The notes under the pieces: generated by a model
What the model saw: only the letters and a program-made list of their open reading frames with translations
Databases searched by the model: none
Told to the model about the DNA's origin: nothing
Shown here: positions 42,149 through 52,600 of the stretch, piece by piece
How positions within the stretch are numbered: position 1 is the stretch's first letter
Layout: each line of letters opens with the position of its first letter
Source: Nocardia sp. NBC_00565
GTDB lineage: Bacteria; Actinomycetota; Actinomycetes; Mycobacteriales; Mycobacteriaceae
Reading direction: 5' to 3'
Length of the DNA stretch: 64,000 nt
NCBI RefSeq assembly: GCF_036345915.1
Contig: NZ_CP107785.1
Span: 4,464,001-4,528,000 of the forward strand
Position numbers and translations under genes: made by a program

Positions 42149-43021
42149 CTATTCGGGATTGCTGAGCGGAACAAGAGCCTCGGCGAACTTGGCTGCGACG
42201 AGTTCGAATCCCTCCGGGGTGGGATGTAATTCGTTCTCCCAGTCATCTCGATACCTTTGCCCGCTCTCCAGCGTGCCACGAAGATCCACGACAGTCACAT
42301 GGCCGAAGGTTGGGCGGGCGGCCAGTGCGGTAAGCATGGTGTTATATCGGTCGATGAGGTCGGTCATCATCGCGGTTCTCTTCGGAATCACATCGAATCC
42401 TTTGGCCGCGAAACTCGGCCCCATCCACGGACCTGGAAGTATCCCCCACCCCTTGAAGGCCGAGAATCCTCGCCCGTCCGGAATGGGGTAGTCATAGCCG
42501 TGGACAACGATGGGTATTTTCTTATCGAAATAGTTTTCACAAAGGCGGGTTGTGGCGGAGATCAGACGTGCCCAGGAGTTCTGTAGCCGCCCGCTGATCA
42601 TCTCGTTCACGATTAGGTCGTTCAGCCCTGGACGGGCGCTGGACTGATGCTCGATCAACATGGCCATGGCGGGGCCTGCGAAGTCGTTTCCTCCGCCCGA
42701 AAGCAGGATCGCGACCGGCACCACGTTTTGCGACTTGATCCGTTCCAATTTACTGGCGAGGGCCGTCAACTGACAAGGTGTGTAGGCCATATCCTCAAGA
42801 CTGTCTCCCCAGTGTGCCACCGAGACGATCTCCCAACCGGCGTCCTTCAGAATGCTGAGGATATCGGTTCCTGGGTAGTCGAACCATGAATCGCCCTCGG
42901 CGACCAGTAGACCTCGCTGCGGAGTGCGATACGCGGTGAGTTCTCGACTGCGCGCGGCAATGATCTGCTCAGCGCATTCGATGCCCAATCGGATTTCGGT
43001 TTCCACATCGTCGTGATTCAT
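42149..43021 (-). CDS. SGNH-hydrolase-family protein (GDSL-like esterase/lipase)
   Basis: The product has 290 residues. SGNH blocks are visible: I LLVAEGDSWFDYPG (Ser), II with the Gly of HWGDSLEDM, III LLSGGGNDF (Asn) and V ENELHPTPEGF (Asp/His). No signal peptide, so it acts inside the cell. Family members hydrolyse esters or transfer acyl groups; the substrate is unknown. It is convergent with the precursor-like gene, 33 bases between stops. Codon use is less G+C-biased than in housekeeping genes here, suggesting transfer. Confidence 0.8.
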   Translation of the reverse strand: MNHDDVETEIRLGIECAEQIIAARSRELTAYRTPQRGLLVAEGDSWFDYPGTDILSILKDAGWEIVSVAHWGDSLEDMAYTPCQLTALASKLERIKSQNVVPVAILLSGGGNDFAGPAMAMLIEHQSSARPGLNDLIVNEMISGRLQNSWARLISATTRLCENYFDKKIPIVVHGYDYPIPDGRGFSAFKGWGILPGPWMGPSFAAKGFDVIPKRTAMMTDLIDRYNTMLTALAARPTFGHVTVVDLRGTLESGQRYRDDWENELHPTPEGFELVAAKFAEALVPLSNPE

Positions 43022-43598
43022 CGCGGGTCAACCTATTCTGTTCGCGGCGAGACGCCGAAGTGGCGGTAAACCCTTCCGTCAGAGCTACATTGCCGAACAG
43101 TACGTGCTGAGCAGGCTGGCACACCTACGACAGGCCGGTGCACCTCGCCGACAAAACGGAGCGGCGTGACTGCGCTTCGCAGGTAGGTCGAGGCAGATCC
43201 CTTTGGGGTCGCGCAACAGGTAACCGACGCGCCCGCCACTGCGGAGTCCACCCGGACAGCATCAGGATGACACGAACGAAGCCTCACCCTGACGCCGTTC
43301 CCGTCGTTCCCAAGAGTGGTGGGGGTGAACCTCAATGCCACAGGAACCTGAGAAGACGATCCATCGTCCGCCTTGCGGAACCGCGACTCCGCTTCCAGAA
43401 TATCCCAGCTGCTTGTCCTGGAAAGTTGCGAGAACTGTTTATTCGTCTGCAGGACCTTGCAATCCCGTTGCTCAAGCGGTGACGGTCTCGTCACCCGCCT
43501 CGACCGTTATTGAAGTCCGATCTGTTTAGGATCGTATCCTGTATCTCTCGCTGCGAGAGTTGTGCGCTAGCAGAGGAGAAACAACCGGAGGTCGACAG
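43022..43598. other. Spacer between divergent SGNH and orphan genes
   Basis: No intact gene. One minus-strand frame contains VGYLLRDPKGICLDL-like sequence, faintly reminiscent of the end of a glyoxalase-type domain, but too short to call. It should hold both promoters. An AT-rich block near 43520-43560 precedes the orphan gene. Confidence 0.35.
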
Positions 43599-44330
43599 AT
43601 GACTGATTTCCGAGTTAGATTGGCGAATGCGATCGCTGTGCGTGGGTATGCTACAGTCGATCTCTGCAAGGTGCAGCGCACGCCGTTCGTGCCATTGCAG
43701 AAGGCTTTGGACTCAGCAGCATCCGGCTACGCGACGATAGTTGAGCCAAACTGGCAAGCGGCTATAAACCACTTTATCAATCTGAAGGTCTTGAATATAG
43801 ATACGCTGTCGATTCGAGCTCGCGACAAGCGAATACTCTTGGTTGTCAACCGAGGAATGATTGGCGGGAATCTCGAAATTGAAGAGGCCCTGAACTACCA
43901 CGCGTCAATGAGCCAATGGCTCGATACGCTCAGTTCGTACCTGCCGGACCTCGAACTGAGTGAAACAGAGGCTGCGAATGTCCATCGAGCCCAAGACTGG
44001 GTGGGCCGGTGGACTGGCCAGAACGCAGTCGGTTGGATGGCGGCGAAACTTGTGGGCGTCCTCTACAAGTCGAAGGGGAAAGGTTGTTGCGTGACGGTCC
44101 ATCCAATCGGTTCGTCATCTGAGTCGTTCACGACGCGATGGGCTTCGGCCGACCTCACAACAGAGCGATTTATATCGCCAAAGATCCAAAGCTCCAATTA
44201 CTTGTGGAACGTATCGGAGAATAGCGTCACACCGGGGGGCGCGAGTGGCTTCGAGAATCCGGGTGACTTCAACTTTGAGCCCTGGTCATGGGATCTGCGG
44301 TCGCTGCTCTTGAGCGTCAACGATCAGTAA
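43599..44330 (+). CDS. Orphan hypothetical protein
   Basis: The product has 243 residues from ATG 43599 with a clear CGGAGG. It is soluble, with mixed alpha/beta sequence (NFINLKVLNI-type strands, WTGQNAVGWMAAKLVGVLYKSKGKGCCVTVHP) and Trp-rich ends (FNFEPWSWDLRSLLLS). No signal, helix-turn-helix or catalytic motif is recognised. G+C is well below the window average. With the SGNH and precursor-like genes it forms a low-G+C block, so a shared origin is likely. A function cannot be given. Confidence 0.55.
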   Translation: MTDFRVRLANAIAVRGYATVDLCKVQRTPFVPLQKALDSAASGYATIVEPNWQAAINHFINLKVLNIDTLSIRARDKRILLVVNRGMIGGNLEIEEALNYHASMSQWLDTLSSYLPDLELSETEAANVHRAQDWVGRWTGQNAVGWMAAKLVGVLYKSKGKGCCVTVHPIGSSSESFTTRWASADLTTERFISPKIQSSNYLWNVSENSVTPGGASGFENPGDFNFEPWSWDLRSLLLSVNDQ

Positions 44331-44399
44331 TCGTCTCGCACGACGCGGATTCATTGCGCGAAACGGAGATAGCATTCCCCCGGGGCTCTAACTCCGTAA

Positions 44400-44482
44400 G
44401 TGCGGCATAAGATTCCGATTCCTGCACGAAGCCATCAACACCACCACCCCGGCGAGCGCCTGGTTTTCCGCGTCTTCGCCGC
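44400..44482 (+). pseudogene. Serine-recombinase (resolvase) relic
   Basis: Two frames joined give FRFLHEAINTTTP then GERLVFRVFAA, the conserved segment before the long helix of serine resolvases (normally F-R-x-L-x-E-x-I-D-T-T-T-P-x-G-R-L-V-F). Nothing else of the gene remains. Confidence 0.45.
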
Positions 44483-45160
44483 GAGTTGCGGGAGGAGTGG
44501 TCGCCATCCGCGCCACCGGCCAGGTCCACCTTTACAACCCGGCCGGGGGTGGCCTCATTGGTGCACGAGCTGGAGGAGGCTGGTGCAAATAGCTCGATGG
44601 TGCTGTTCTGCAACACCGATCTCGATCGTCAACGCCGGTACATGTTTGGGCGTGACCCTGATGGGACGCCAGCGCAAGCATGGAGGTAGGACGATCTGAC
44701 GAACTCGGACTGAGCAACCCCGCCGGCCCTCACCGGCGGTATCACAACCTATCGCATCGGCGGCACCGGTGTCGATGCGATGGTCCGCCCGGCCTGTGAA
44801 CCGATCATGTCCGCGGCAGACATTGTGATGCGGGCGCAAGGATTGCCGTGCCGGCAAGCGGTGGGTGTACAGCTGCAGCGCGCCCATCTCCGCCGCTCGA
44901 TGCTCACAGTTTCCGCAGGTCAAGTCGTGTGGTTAGCGCATGTGTCCCCCTCCGGACACAGAATTGTGGCATTTATGCCCCAAAAGCCGGGTCCGGGCAT
45001 CGCCTGGACACTCTGTTCTGGCCGTACACCGTCACCTGCGGGTTTGCTCCGTTTGGCGGTGGTCGATGTGACCGATGACACATTATCTCCGCTGATACCT
45101 TCCTTCTCCTCCATCGGGCTCGTCGGCGGCGATGCCTCCGGAATCGGTGCCGGTCTGCCG
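44483..45160. other. Degenerate region between mobile-element relics
   Basis: Short coding-like fragments (e.g. ASLVHELEEAGANSSMVLFCNTDLD, VDAMVRPACEPIMSAADIVMRAQGL) without recognisable family or start sites. Probably eroded genes. Confidence 0.35.
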
Positions 45161-45490
45161 ATGGCGACCGTGGAGCAACCACCGGCACACACGGCGGTGT
45201 ACAGCGTGCGGCCGGTCGACACCAACGGGCGCGTGGTCGACAAAGCCGTTCTGCGAGTGCTGGATTGGCATCCTGGTGACCTGCTGTCCTGGCGGATCGC
45301 TGCGGGGCTGATCGTGATCACCCGGCCCGGCTACGGCCGCCGCGGGGTCACCAAGCATGGGCGTCTATCCTTGCCCGCCTATGCACGGCGCGCCGTGGGC
45401 ATCCAGCATCACGACCGGGTCCTGTTGGCCGCCGATCCTGATCAACGCCTGCTGGTGGTTTTCCCACCGCATGGCGTAGAAGACCATTCG
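45161..45490 (+). pseudogene. AbrB/MazE/SpoVT-type DNA-binding protein, truncated
   Basis: From ATG 45161 the frame reads VDTNGRVVDKAVLRVLDWHPGDLLSWRIA, then TKHGRLSLPAYARRAVGIQHHDRVLLAADPDQRLLVVFPP, the swapped-hairpin AbrB-like domain common in actinobacteria, where DrGRV and RLsLPa are the DNA-contacting strands. After VFPPHG the frame enters IS30-related sequence of the opposite strand, so the C-terminus is lost. The DNA-binding part itself looks complete. Confidence 0.65.
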
Positions 45491-45620
45491 TGGTCTCATT
45501 GGTCGCACGCATCCACGGCGATCCGGGATGCGGGAAGTAGATGCCCTCCGGAAACATCCCGGCCAGCAGTTCGTGGCGCGCCATCTCTGCACCGTGGTCC
45601 CAGGTCAGCGTGCGCCGGGC
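45477..45620 (-). mobile_element. IS30-family transposase fragment
   Basis: The minus strand encodes RRTLTWDHGAEMARHELLAG...IYFPHPGSPWMRATNETTNGLLR, the second Asp (TWDxGxEM) and Glu (SPWxRxTNExTNG) of the DDE site of IS30 transposases. The rest of the gene and the inverted repeats are missing. It separates the AbrB-like and methyltransferase-like fragments. Confidence 0.75.
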
Positions 45621-45754
45621 CTGCGTGGGGACATCACCGCCGAGCAAGGCAACGCCGACGCTCGCGACGGACACTCCCCGGAGCCGAATCGTTGCGCCGA
45701 TGAGCTCCACCGGTCCTCAACTCCATTCAGCCCCAACTACGGCGACTTCTCATC

Positions 45755-46304
45755 CTTGAGTGTGCGGGCAGAACATCAACGCGCGCGCCGTAGCCTCGCC
45801 GCCCAGCTGGCCTGGGAACTCGACGTCGATGATGCCGCTGCCAATCGGCTCGCACACGAGGCGCCGATCAGCCGCCCGAGCGGCTACGCCGTGGCGGCCA
45901 CGATGAACTTCCTGACGACGACCGATGCTATTCCCCAGTCCTCCGAAGCCATCGAACGGCTGATGCGTGATTCCCTCGTACCGGGTGGAACCATCCTCGT
46001 GCTCGGAGCGGTCGGTGGCCGCTACCCCGAGATCTATGACCAACTAGACGACCTGGCCACGGCCGCCCATCTGAATGTCCTGCCTGACTTCGACCAGCCG
46101 CTACAAGCCGGACATCGAGCCGACGAACTCGCCGAGATCCGGGACCTCACGCGGCGTCTGTGGAACAGACTGGAAACCACGGCCGGTGACGTCACCGAGG
46201 TCAAGGAAGAACTTCGGCGCTGCGGCGCAGCTGACATATTCGACATATCGCGTCCGTTCACGCTCCCGAGATTCAACGTCAGGGCCTACCGGCGAGGGAT
46301 GTAA
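45755..46304 (+). pseudogene. Methyltransferase-like protein, C-terminal part
   Basis: The frame reads TMNFLTTTDAIPQSSEAIERLMRDSLVPGGTILVLGAVGGRYPEIYDQLD...RCGAADIFDISRPFTLPRFNVRAYRRG, which looks like the last ~180 residues of a class I SAM-methyltransferase-like protein (post-motif strands VPGGTILVLG). The N-terminal SAM-binding motif I is absent, cut off at the IS30 fragment. Not expected to be functional. Confidence 0.55.
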
Positions 46305-46567
46305 ATCCGGAGTCTCCAACAGCCCTGGACATTCAGCTCGGGTAGGACCCAATCAGCTCAAGACGCTATCTGACGGAAAGCACTCGAGATCCGAAAGCGC
46401 CAGAGCCGGGCAGGATCTCCCACCAAGGCCACCTCTTCGACCGGTAGGCCATTTGCATAGCGCCACACGCGAGGGCTATCCCCAGTTCGGGCACGAAGTA
46501 CTCGAATCAGCGGTCCGCGACAGCTGGGTCTGACGGCTCGTCCTCGATCTGCCAGGTGCCCCCGGAA

Positions 46568-47113
46568 CTACTGCAGCGGGGGTGTGGGCGATGGTGATGT
46601 GTCGGGCACGAATCCTTGCGGCCAGATCGTGGATTCGGAGTACCTCACGTCGGTCAGGTCCGCTTCGGTCAGGTCCGCCCGACAGATCGTGGCGGACGTC
46701 ATCACCGTGCGGCTGGGACTGTTGGCGACGTACTCGCCGGCAGTCGAGGTGGGGCTGAGATTGGCTCCGACGAGGATCGCGTCGGTGAGGTCGGCCTTGA
46801 CCAAACTCACGCCGTGGCTCAGCTCGGCGTCGGTGAGGTTCGCCCCGGTCAGGTCGGCACTGCCCCGATCGACGCCACCCAGTAGTGCGCTGGTGAGGTT
46901 GGCATTCGTCAGCCTGGCACACGACATGTTCGCAAGGCGCAGATCCGCGTGAGTGAGATTGGCTTCGCACAGTTCGTATGCGGGCGGGTGGGGTTCATAG
47001 TCAGAAGTCGAAGGAAATTGCGGGTAGCGGTCTGGTGGCGATATCCCGTGCCTCGTCGCGTGGAACTCCCAGTGCGCACAGCGCGAGTTCGGCTGCGGCA
47101 CATCCTGCCTCAC
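46568..47113 (-). CDS. Pentapeptide-repeat protein (start uncertain)
   Basis: From about 46985 leftward the frame carries repeats of A(D/N)LxxA type: CEANLTHADLRLANMSCARLTNANLTSALL...ADLTGANLTDAEL...ADLTDAILVGANL...ADLTEADL, which fold into a right-handed quadrilateral helix. Roughly 16 pentapeptides are visible. The upstream ~45 codons overlap the TetR 3' end in another frame and look non-coding, so the gene may be 5'-truncated or start later than listed. Pentapeptide proteins include gyrase-protecting DNA mimics; no role can be assigned here. Confidence 0.5.
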   Translation of the reverse strand: MRQDVPQPNSRCAHWEFHATRHGISPPDRYPQFPSTSDYEPHPPAYELCEANLTHADLRLANMSCARLTNANLTSALLGGVDRGSADLTGANLTDAELSHGVSLVKADLTDAILVGANLSPTSTAGEYVANSPSRTVMTSATICRADLTEADLTDVRYSESTIWPQGFVPDTSPSPTPPLQ

Positions 47114-47612
47114 GCCAAGCTTGGTGCCCCTCGAGCACCATCCACATGGCGCTGATCAAGGTGCCCATCAGCATCGAAGCGATACCGAGCTCCATCCCGG
47201 GAGTGACGTTGTAGCGACCGGCCTCGATACCGGCGGCCACATCATGCATAGGAGGGCCACTCATCACCTCGCGCAACGACTCGTCCGTCAGACCGTAGCG
47301 GACGATGAAACGGCCCATCGCGGGAATCTCGTGGGCGAGGCGCACCAGCATGCGCGTACCGACCGCCAGTCGCAGGGGCGGGTCCAAGTGGCCATGGGCA
47401 TTCATGGCGCGCACGTTCGCGGCGTGGACATCGACGGCGAGTTGTGTCCTGACCTGATCGAACAGCTCGTCCATGGAATCAACGTTGCGGTAGAGCGTGC
47501 CGCGAGCGATTCCCGCTTCCGCGGCAAGCTCACTGATCGTCAGGTCCGTATTGCCCCGTTCCGCGAAGAGCTTCATGGCGGCGGCACTGATCCGCCGCTG
47601 GGTCGCATTCAT
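47001..47612 (-). CDS. TetR-family transcriptional repressor
   Basis: The product has 203 residues. The N-terminal helix-turn-helix is RRISAAAMKLFAERGNTDLTISELAAEAGIARGTLYRNVDS. The C-terminal ligand domain is helical (RLAHEIPAMGRFIVRYGL, MELGIASMLMGTLISAMW). ATG 47612 has AGGAGGG. It is divergent from the FAD monooxygenase, and a perfect palindrome lies between them, so it likely represses that gene and itself until an aromatic ligand binds. Confidence 0.85.
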   Translation of the reverse strand: MNATQRRISAAAMKLFAERGNTDLTISELAAEAGIARGTLYRNVDSMDELFDQVRTQLAVDVHAANVRAMNAHGHLDPPLRLAVGTRMLVRLAHEIPAMGRFIVRYGLTDESLREVMSGPPMHDVAAGIEAGRYNVTPGMELGIASMLMGTLISAMWMVLEGHQAWREAGCAAAELALCALGVPRDEARDIATRPLPAISFDF

Positions 47613-47691
47613 CGGCACCCTCCTGAATTCACCAAGAGAGTACATAGCTACCCAAAGTAAGTCAATGAAGTTTGATATGACACGCCATTGA

Positions 47692-47721
47692 CACATATTG
47701 AACATCAATGTTCAATATGTG
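47692..47721. promoter_or_regulatory. Perfect palindromic operator of the TetR/monooxygenase pair
   Basis: CACATATTGAACAT (47692-47705), two bases, then ATGTTCAATATGTG (47708-47721): 14-base arms with no mismatch. It lies 24 bases before the monooxygenase start and 80 bases from the TetR start, where bound repressor would block the plus-strand gene. Size and symmetry fit TetR dimers. Confidence 0.85.
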
Positions 47722-47744
47722 CTATCAAAGGAAGGACAACGGAG

Positions 47745-49496
47745 ATGAACAGCTCACCGCATGGGCACGACGCGACCCCACCGCCCGAGAAGACGCCGGT
47801 CGTAGTGGTCGGCGCCGGGCCGGTCGGATTGACGTTGGCTCTGGAGCTGGACTATCACGGCGTGGAATGCGTTCTCGTGGAACGGAATTCCACGACGACG
47901 CGGCACCCGAAGATGGACATCACCAACTGCCGCAGCATGGAACTGTACCGTCGGCTCGGTGTCGCCGACGACCTGCGCAAGGCAGCGATCCCGGCGGATA
48001 CCCGCACCAAAGTGACCTGGGCGACCAACGCAGTCGGCTGGGAGTTGGCATCCTTCGAATACCCCAGCGTCGCCGAGGCTTACGAGCAGATCAACCAACG
48101 CAATGACGGGACCCTCCCACTGGAACCGTCGATGCGAGTCTCGCAGGTGATCCTCGAACCCACCCTGCGGGATCTGATCGAGTCCCGAGCGCAGCACGCG
48201 AAGGTGCACTACAGCTGGGCGCTGGACAGTTTCACCGAGGATGCCGACGGTGTCACCGCAGTATTGACCTCCGGAGAAACGGGAGAGCGCCGTACCGTCC
48301 GCGCACAGTATCTCGTCGGATGCGACGGCGCCGGCAGTCTCACCCGGCAGCAGCTGGGAATCGGGCTCGACGAGATCGACCTGCGCAAGATGCTCGTCAA
48401 AGAGCTCGGCATGCCGAAGATCGCGAAAGCACTGGCCCAGGCGTTCCTGACGAGAGGCGAACGCCCCGCCGACGGCCGCTTCTACCTGGTGCACTTCACC
48501 ACCACCGACAAACCCGAAGTCCTCGCTCGCTTCGGAACGGTGTGGCATCTGCAGTCGCCCGAGGGATGGACCGTCATCTCGCAGAACGACTCCGACACAT
48601 GGACTTTGCACGCGCCGCTCGGCATGGGCACCGACGCCGATCGCATCGACCCGCGCGAGTTCGTCTACGACCGAGTCGGAGCGAGGTTCGACATGGAGGT
48701 CCTGGTCGCCAACGCCTGGACTCCCCGCCTGACGGTCGCCGACTCGTTCGGCCGCCGACGGGTCTGGCTGGCCGGAGATGCCGTGCACCAAGTAACCCCC
48801 ACCGGCGGATACGGCATGAACACCGGAGTCGGCGACGCTGTCGGACTCGGATGGATGCTCGCCGCCCAGCTCCAAGGATGGGGGGCCCCAGGACTACTCA
48901 CGGCGTACGAGCAGGAACGGCGCTCCGTCGCCCTCCGCAACCGGGAAGCCGCGGCGCGCCACAGCGTCGTACGGGCAGCGGTGATGACCACTTCCCGATC
49001 CTCCATGTACAGCGAGCGCTGGCTCGGTGAACGCACCCGGCAGCAGATCGGCCGCGAGATCAGCGATCTGGGAAACCTGGAGAACGAAGCGTGGGGCATC
49101 GAACTCGGCTACCGGTATGACAACTCCCCCGTCATATGCGGCGAGCCCGAACCCCAAGCGCCACAACAGCGGATGGATGTGTACACGCCGGGCACCTGGC
49201 CGGGTTCCAGGCCGCCGAGCGTTCGCCTCGAGGACGGCCGAGCGATCTTCGACCTCTTCGGACGCGGGTTTACTCTTTTGCGATTCGCCGATCACGATAT
49301 CGACGCATTCATCTATGCCGCTGCGCAGCGGGGTGTCCCTTTCGAGGTCATCGACATCCGCGATGCCCGCGCCCATTTCCTGTACGAGCGCGATCTCGTG
49401 CTGATCCGACCCGACCAGCACGTCGCATGGCGTGGAGACTCCGCGCCTGCCGCACCGCTGCTGATTATCGACCGCGTACGGGGCGCCCGTAATTGA
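47745..49496 (+). CDS. FAD-dependent aromatic-ring monooxygenase (PheA/TfdB, MhpA-like)
   Basis: The 583-residue flavoprotein hydroxylates an aromatic or polyketide substrate with NAD(P)H and O2. Motifs: GxGxxG at the start (VVVVGAGPVGLTLALEL, ADP binding), GCDGAGS (DG motif), RVWLAGDAVHQVTPTGGYGMNTGVGDAVGLGWML (GD motif) and a thioredoxin-like C-terminal domain (about 450-583; RFADHDIDAFIYAAAQRG). ATG 47745 has GGAAGGACAACGGAG upstream. It is controlled by the divergent TetR. The substrate is not predictable; phenylpropionate- or rifampicin-type monooxygenases have the same fold. Confidence 0.88.
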   Translation: MNSSPHGHDATPPPEKTPVVVVGAGPVGLTLALELDYHGVECVLVERNSTTTRHPKMDITNCRSMELYRRLGVADDLRKAAIPADTRTKVTWATNAVGWELASFEYPSVAEAYEQINQRNDGTLPLEPSMRVSQVILEPTLRDLIESRAQHAKVHYSWALDSFTEDADGVTAVLTSGETGERRTVRAQYLVGCDGAGSLTRQQLGIGLDEIDLRKMLVKELGMPKIAKALAQAFLTRGERPADGRFYLVHFTTTDKPEVLARFGTVWHLQSPEGWTVISQNDSDTWTLHAPLGMGTDADRIDPREFVYDRVGARFDMEVLVANAWTPRLTVADSFGRRRVWLAGDAVHQVTPTGGYGMNTGVGDAVGLGWMLAAQLQGWGAPGLLTAYEQERRSVALRNREAAARHSVVRAAVMTTSRSSMYSERWLGERTRQQIGREISDLGNLENEAWGIELGYRYDNSPVICGEPEPQAPQQRMDVYTPGTWPGSRPPSVRLEDGRAIFDLFGRGFTLLRFADHDIDAFIYAAAQRGVPFEVIDIRDARAHFLYERDLVLIRPDQHVAWRGDSAPAAPLLIIDRVRGARN

Positions 49497-49622
49497 GCTC
49501 GCACGTGCGCGCGTCGTCAAGGAGGCGCCCTCCATCGCCTACGGGCCGGGCGCTACCCGGCCGCTTGTCCGATCGGTAGATGAGCTGATGCGGTCACCGA
49601 CCGCGCGACATCCCGATTCTGC

Positions 49623-52600
49623 TCAATGGTTCTGTCGTTCGGTGTGTTTTGTGATCCAGGCTGCGATCTGGGCGCGGGAGGTGAATCCGAGTTTGGTGAG
49701 GATGTGTTCCACATGGCCGTCGGCGGTGCGCGGGGAGATCACCAGCTTTGTAGCGATCTGCTTGTTGGTCAGGCCTTGGGCGATGAGCTCTGCGACCTGG
49801 CGTTCACGCTTGGTCAGTGCCCCGCCGGGCCCCGGCGCGGCAGTGGTGTCGGTGGGTTGCTCGCCGAGTGCGTAGGCTACGGCTTCGTCCATCCCCATCG
49901 CCCGGCCGCGCCGGGAGGCCATATCGAACCGGTGTGCCCCCAGGTCGGCGCGCGCCGACCGGTCACATTCGTCGTGAAAGTGGGGTGAGCCCGGGACGAA
50001 ACTGGCAACGCTACCCACGAACCGCGATAGTTCCGCCGCGGCACCCATCAGAACGGCCGCGCGCTCGGCGTCACCGGTGGCGTCGACGGTCCAGGCCAGA
50101 AGCTCGATACCCAACGCGGTAACGAACGGGCTGCGCATTCGACGATTGACGCGCAGCGCTTGCTCGAGCAGCTGTTGTGCCCGTTGCGGCCGGCCTTGCT
50201 GCCATACCGCAAATCCCTTGCCCAACAGCGAGATCGAGCGAAACAGCGATTCGCCGCACGCCTCGGTGATGGAAAGCACTTGCTCGTGATACTCGATCGC
50301 CCGTTCAGTGTCGCCATGCAGGGCATGCAGCTGACCGAGCATCGCCGAAACGACAACATAGAGATATCCCTGCCGATTCGAGCTGAACACGTCGATGGCA
50401 CGTTCGAGCGAGGAGGACGCGCGAGCAAGATCACCGCTATAGAGCGCCAGGACGCCATCGGCGTAAGTGGCAAGGGCCTGGGTCATGGGAGTGGGCGCCT
50501 GTTCGGCGAGTGCGCGGGCCTGCTCCACGAGGGCGGCCGCCGACTCGAGATCGCCCTGCGTCGTGGCCAAGACCGTGCCGGAATGAAGCGTCATGACGCG
50601 GTCGGGTATCGAATGCGCCTGCGGGTGAGCGAGAGTGCGGTCGATCCAGCGGCGACCTTCGCCGTGTAGACCCCGGAAGTTCCAGAACGGAGACAGTGCG
50701 CTGGCGGTGCGCAGTCCGGCTTCGGCCGCCTCGTCGGTGTCCTCGGCCAGGCAGTATTCGAGCGCGTCGCGTAGGTTGGGCTGTTCGCGTTCGAGCCGGG
50801 CGGTCCAGTAGGGTTGCCGGTCGCTGATCCATCCGGCCTCCGCGGCCAGCGCCAACTGCTGGTACCAGTCGCGGTGCCGGCGCCGCACCAGTTGCTCCTC
50901 GCCGGACTCCCGCAGCTTCTGCCGACCGTAGTCGCGGACCGTCTCGAGCATACGGAACCGCACCACGCCGTTGGATTCGTCGCGGATCACGATCGACTTG
51001 TCCACCAGCGAGGACAACACATCCAGCGGATCGTCCGGTGCCAGATCAGCACCGCAGATCTGTTCGGCGGCGTCGAGTTCGAAGCCACCGGCGAACACCG
51101 ACAACCGGGCCCACAGCCGCTGCTCGGCCGGGGTGCACAACTGGTAGCTCCAGTCGACACACCACCGCAGGGTCTGCTGCCGCGTCGGCGCGGTGCGGCT
51201 GCCGCGGGTCAGCAGCGCGTACCTATCGTTGAGCCGCTGCAGGATCTGCTCGGGCGACATCGTGCGCATCCGGGCCGCGGCCAGCTCGATCGCCAGCGGT
51301 AATCCGTCCAGCCGGGCGCAGATGCGCACGACCGCGGACTTGTTCTCTTCGGAGAGTTCGAAACCCGGCACCAACGCGGTCGCGCGGTCGATGAACAATG
51401 TCACCGCGTCGTAGCGGGGCAGCCCGTGCAGCGACGGCTCCCGGTCCGGGTCCGGCACCGTCAGCGGCGACACCTGCAGCACCGCCTCTCCGGCGATATC
51501 CAGCGGCTCACGGCTGGTGGCCAGGATCCGCAGGTGTGGACAGGCCCGCAACCAGGTCTCGACCAGCTCCGCCACAGCCGCCACCAGTTGCTCGCAGTTG
51601 TCCAACACCAGCAGCGTCTCTCGCGTGGCGAGGAACTCGACCATCACCTCCCGCAACGGCCGCGCCGGGTCGCGCAACCCCAGGGCGGCGGCCACCACGC
51701 TGACCAGCAACGACGGGTCGGACACGTCGGCCAGCTCGACCAGCCACACCCCGTCGGCGAAATCCCGGCGCGCGGTCGCCGCGGCCCGCAACGCCAGCCG
51801 GGTCTTGCCGACCCCGCCGATGCCGGTCAGCGTCAGCACCGGGACCGAGGACAGCAGATTCTTCACCTCCGCCAGCTCGGTGCGACGGTCGATGAAACTG
51901 GTCAAATCCAGCGGCAAACTGCCGACACCCCGTGACTTCGCCGCCGCCGGTGGACGCCACCCATGCGTGGCGGGCTTGCGGTCCCCGCGCTCGCGGGCCG
52001 GTTCGGCGACGTGTATCGCCATCTCCTCGACGCTGAACCCGTGCCGGCGCTGCGCCTGCCTGATCGCCTCCCCCAGCGCCGCCGCCGAGGGCCGCTCATG
52101 CGGATCGCGGGCCATCGCCGCCGAGACCACCGCGGACACGTCCTCGGCGATGCCATGCTCGCGCAGGTCCGGCACCGGCTGGGTGGTGATCCGCAAGAAC
52201 TGGGTCACCACGTTCTCCCCGCTGCGCCGTTCGAACACCGCATGCCCGGTCAACGCGCAGAACAAGGTGGCACCCAGCCCATAAACGTCCGCGGCCGCGG
52301 TGGGAGCCTCGCCCTCGAGCACCTCCGGCGCCGTGAACGCCGGCGACCCGGTCACCGTGCCCGTGGCGGTCTGGAACCCACCGGCAATCCGCGCGATACC
52401 GAAATCCGTCAACGCGGGCTCGCCGTAATCGGTCAACAGAATATTTCCCGGCTTCACATCCCGATGCACGGTACCCAACCGATGCGCGCTCTCCAGCGCC
52501 CCAGCGATCTTCACCCCGATCCACAACAGCGTTTCCACCGGCAGCGGCCCCTGCTCGCAGATCCGCGCGTCCAACGAGCCCGACGGGTGATACGGCATCA

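Noticed and set aside
43033..43494. 153-codon minus-strand frame
   Set aside because: No domain or good start. A short glyoxalase-like stretch occurs only in another frame, too weak to annotate.
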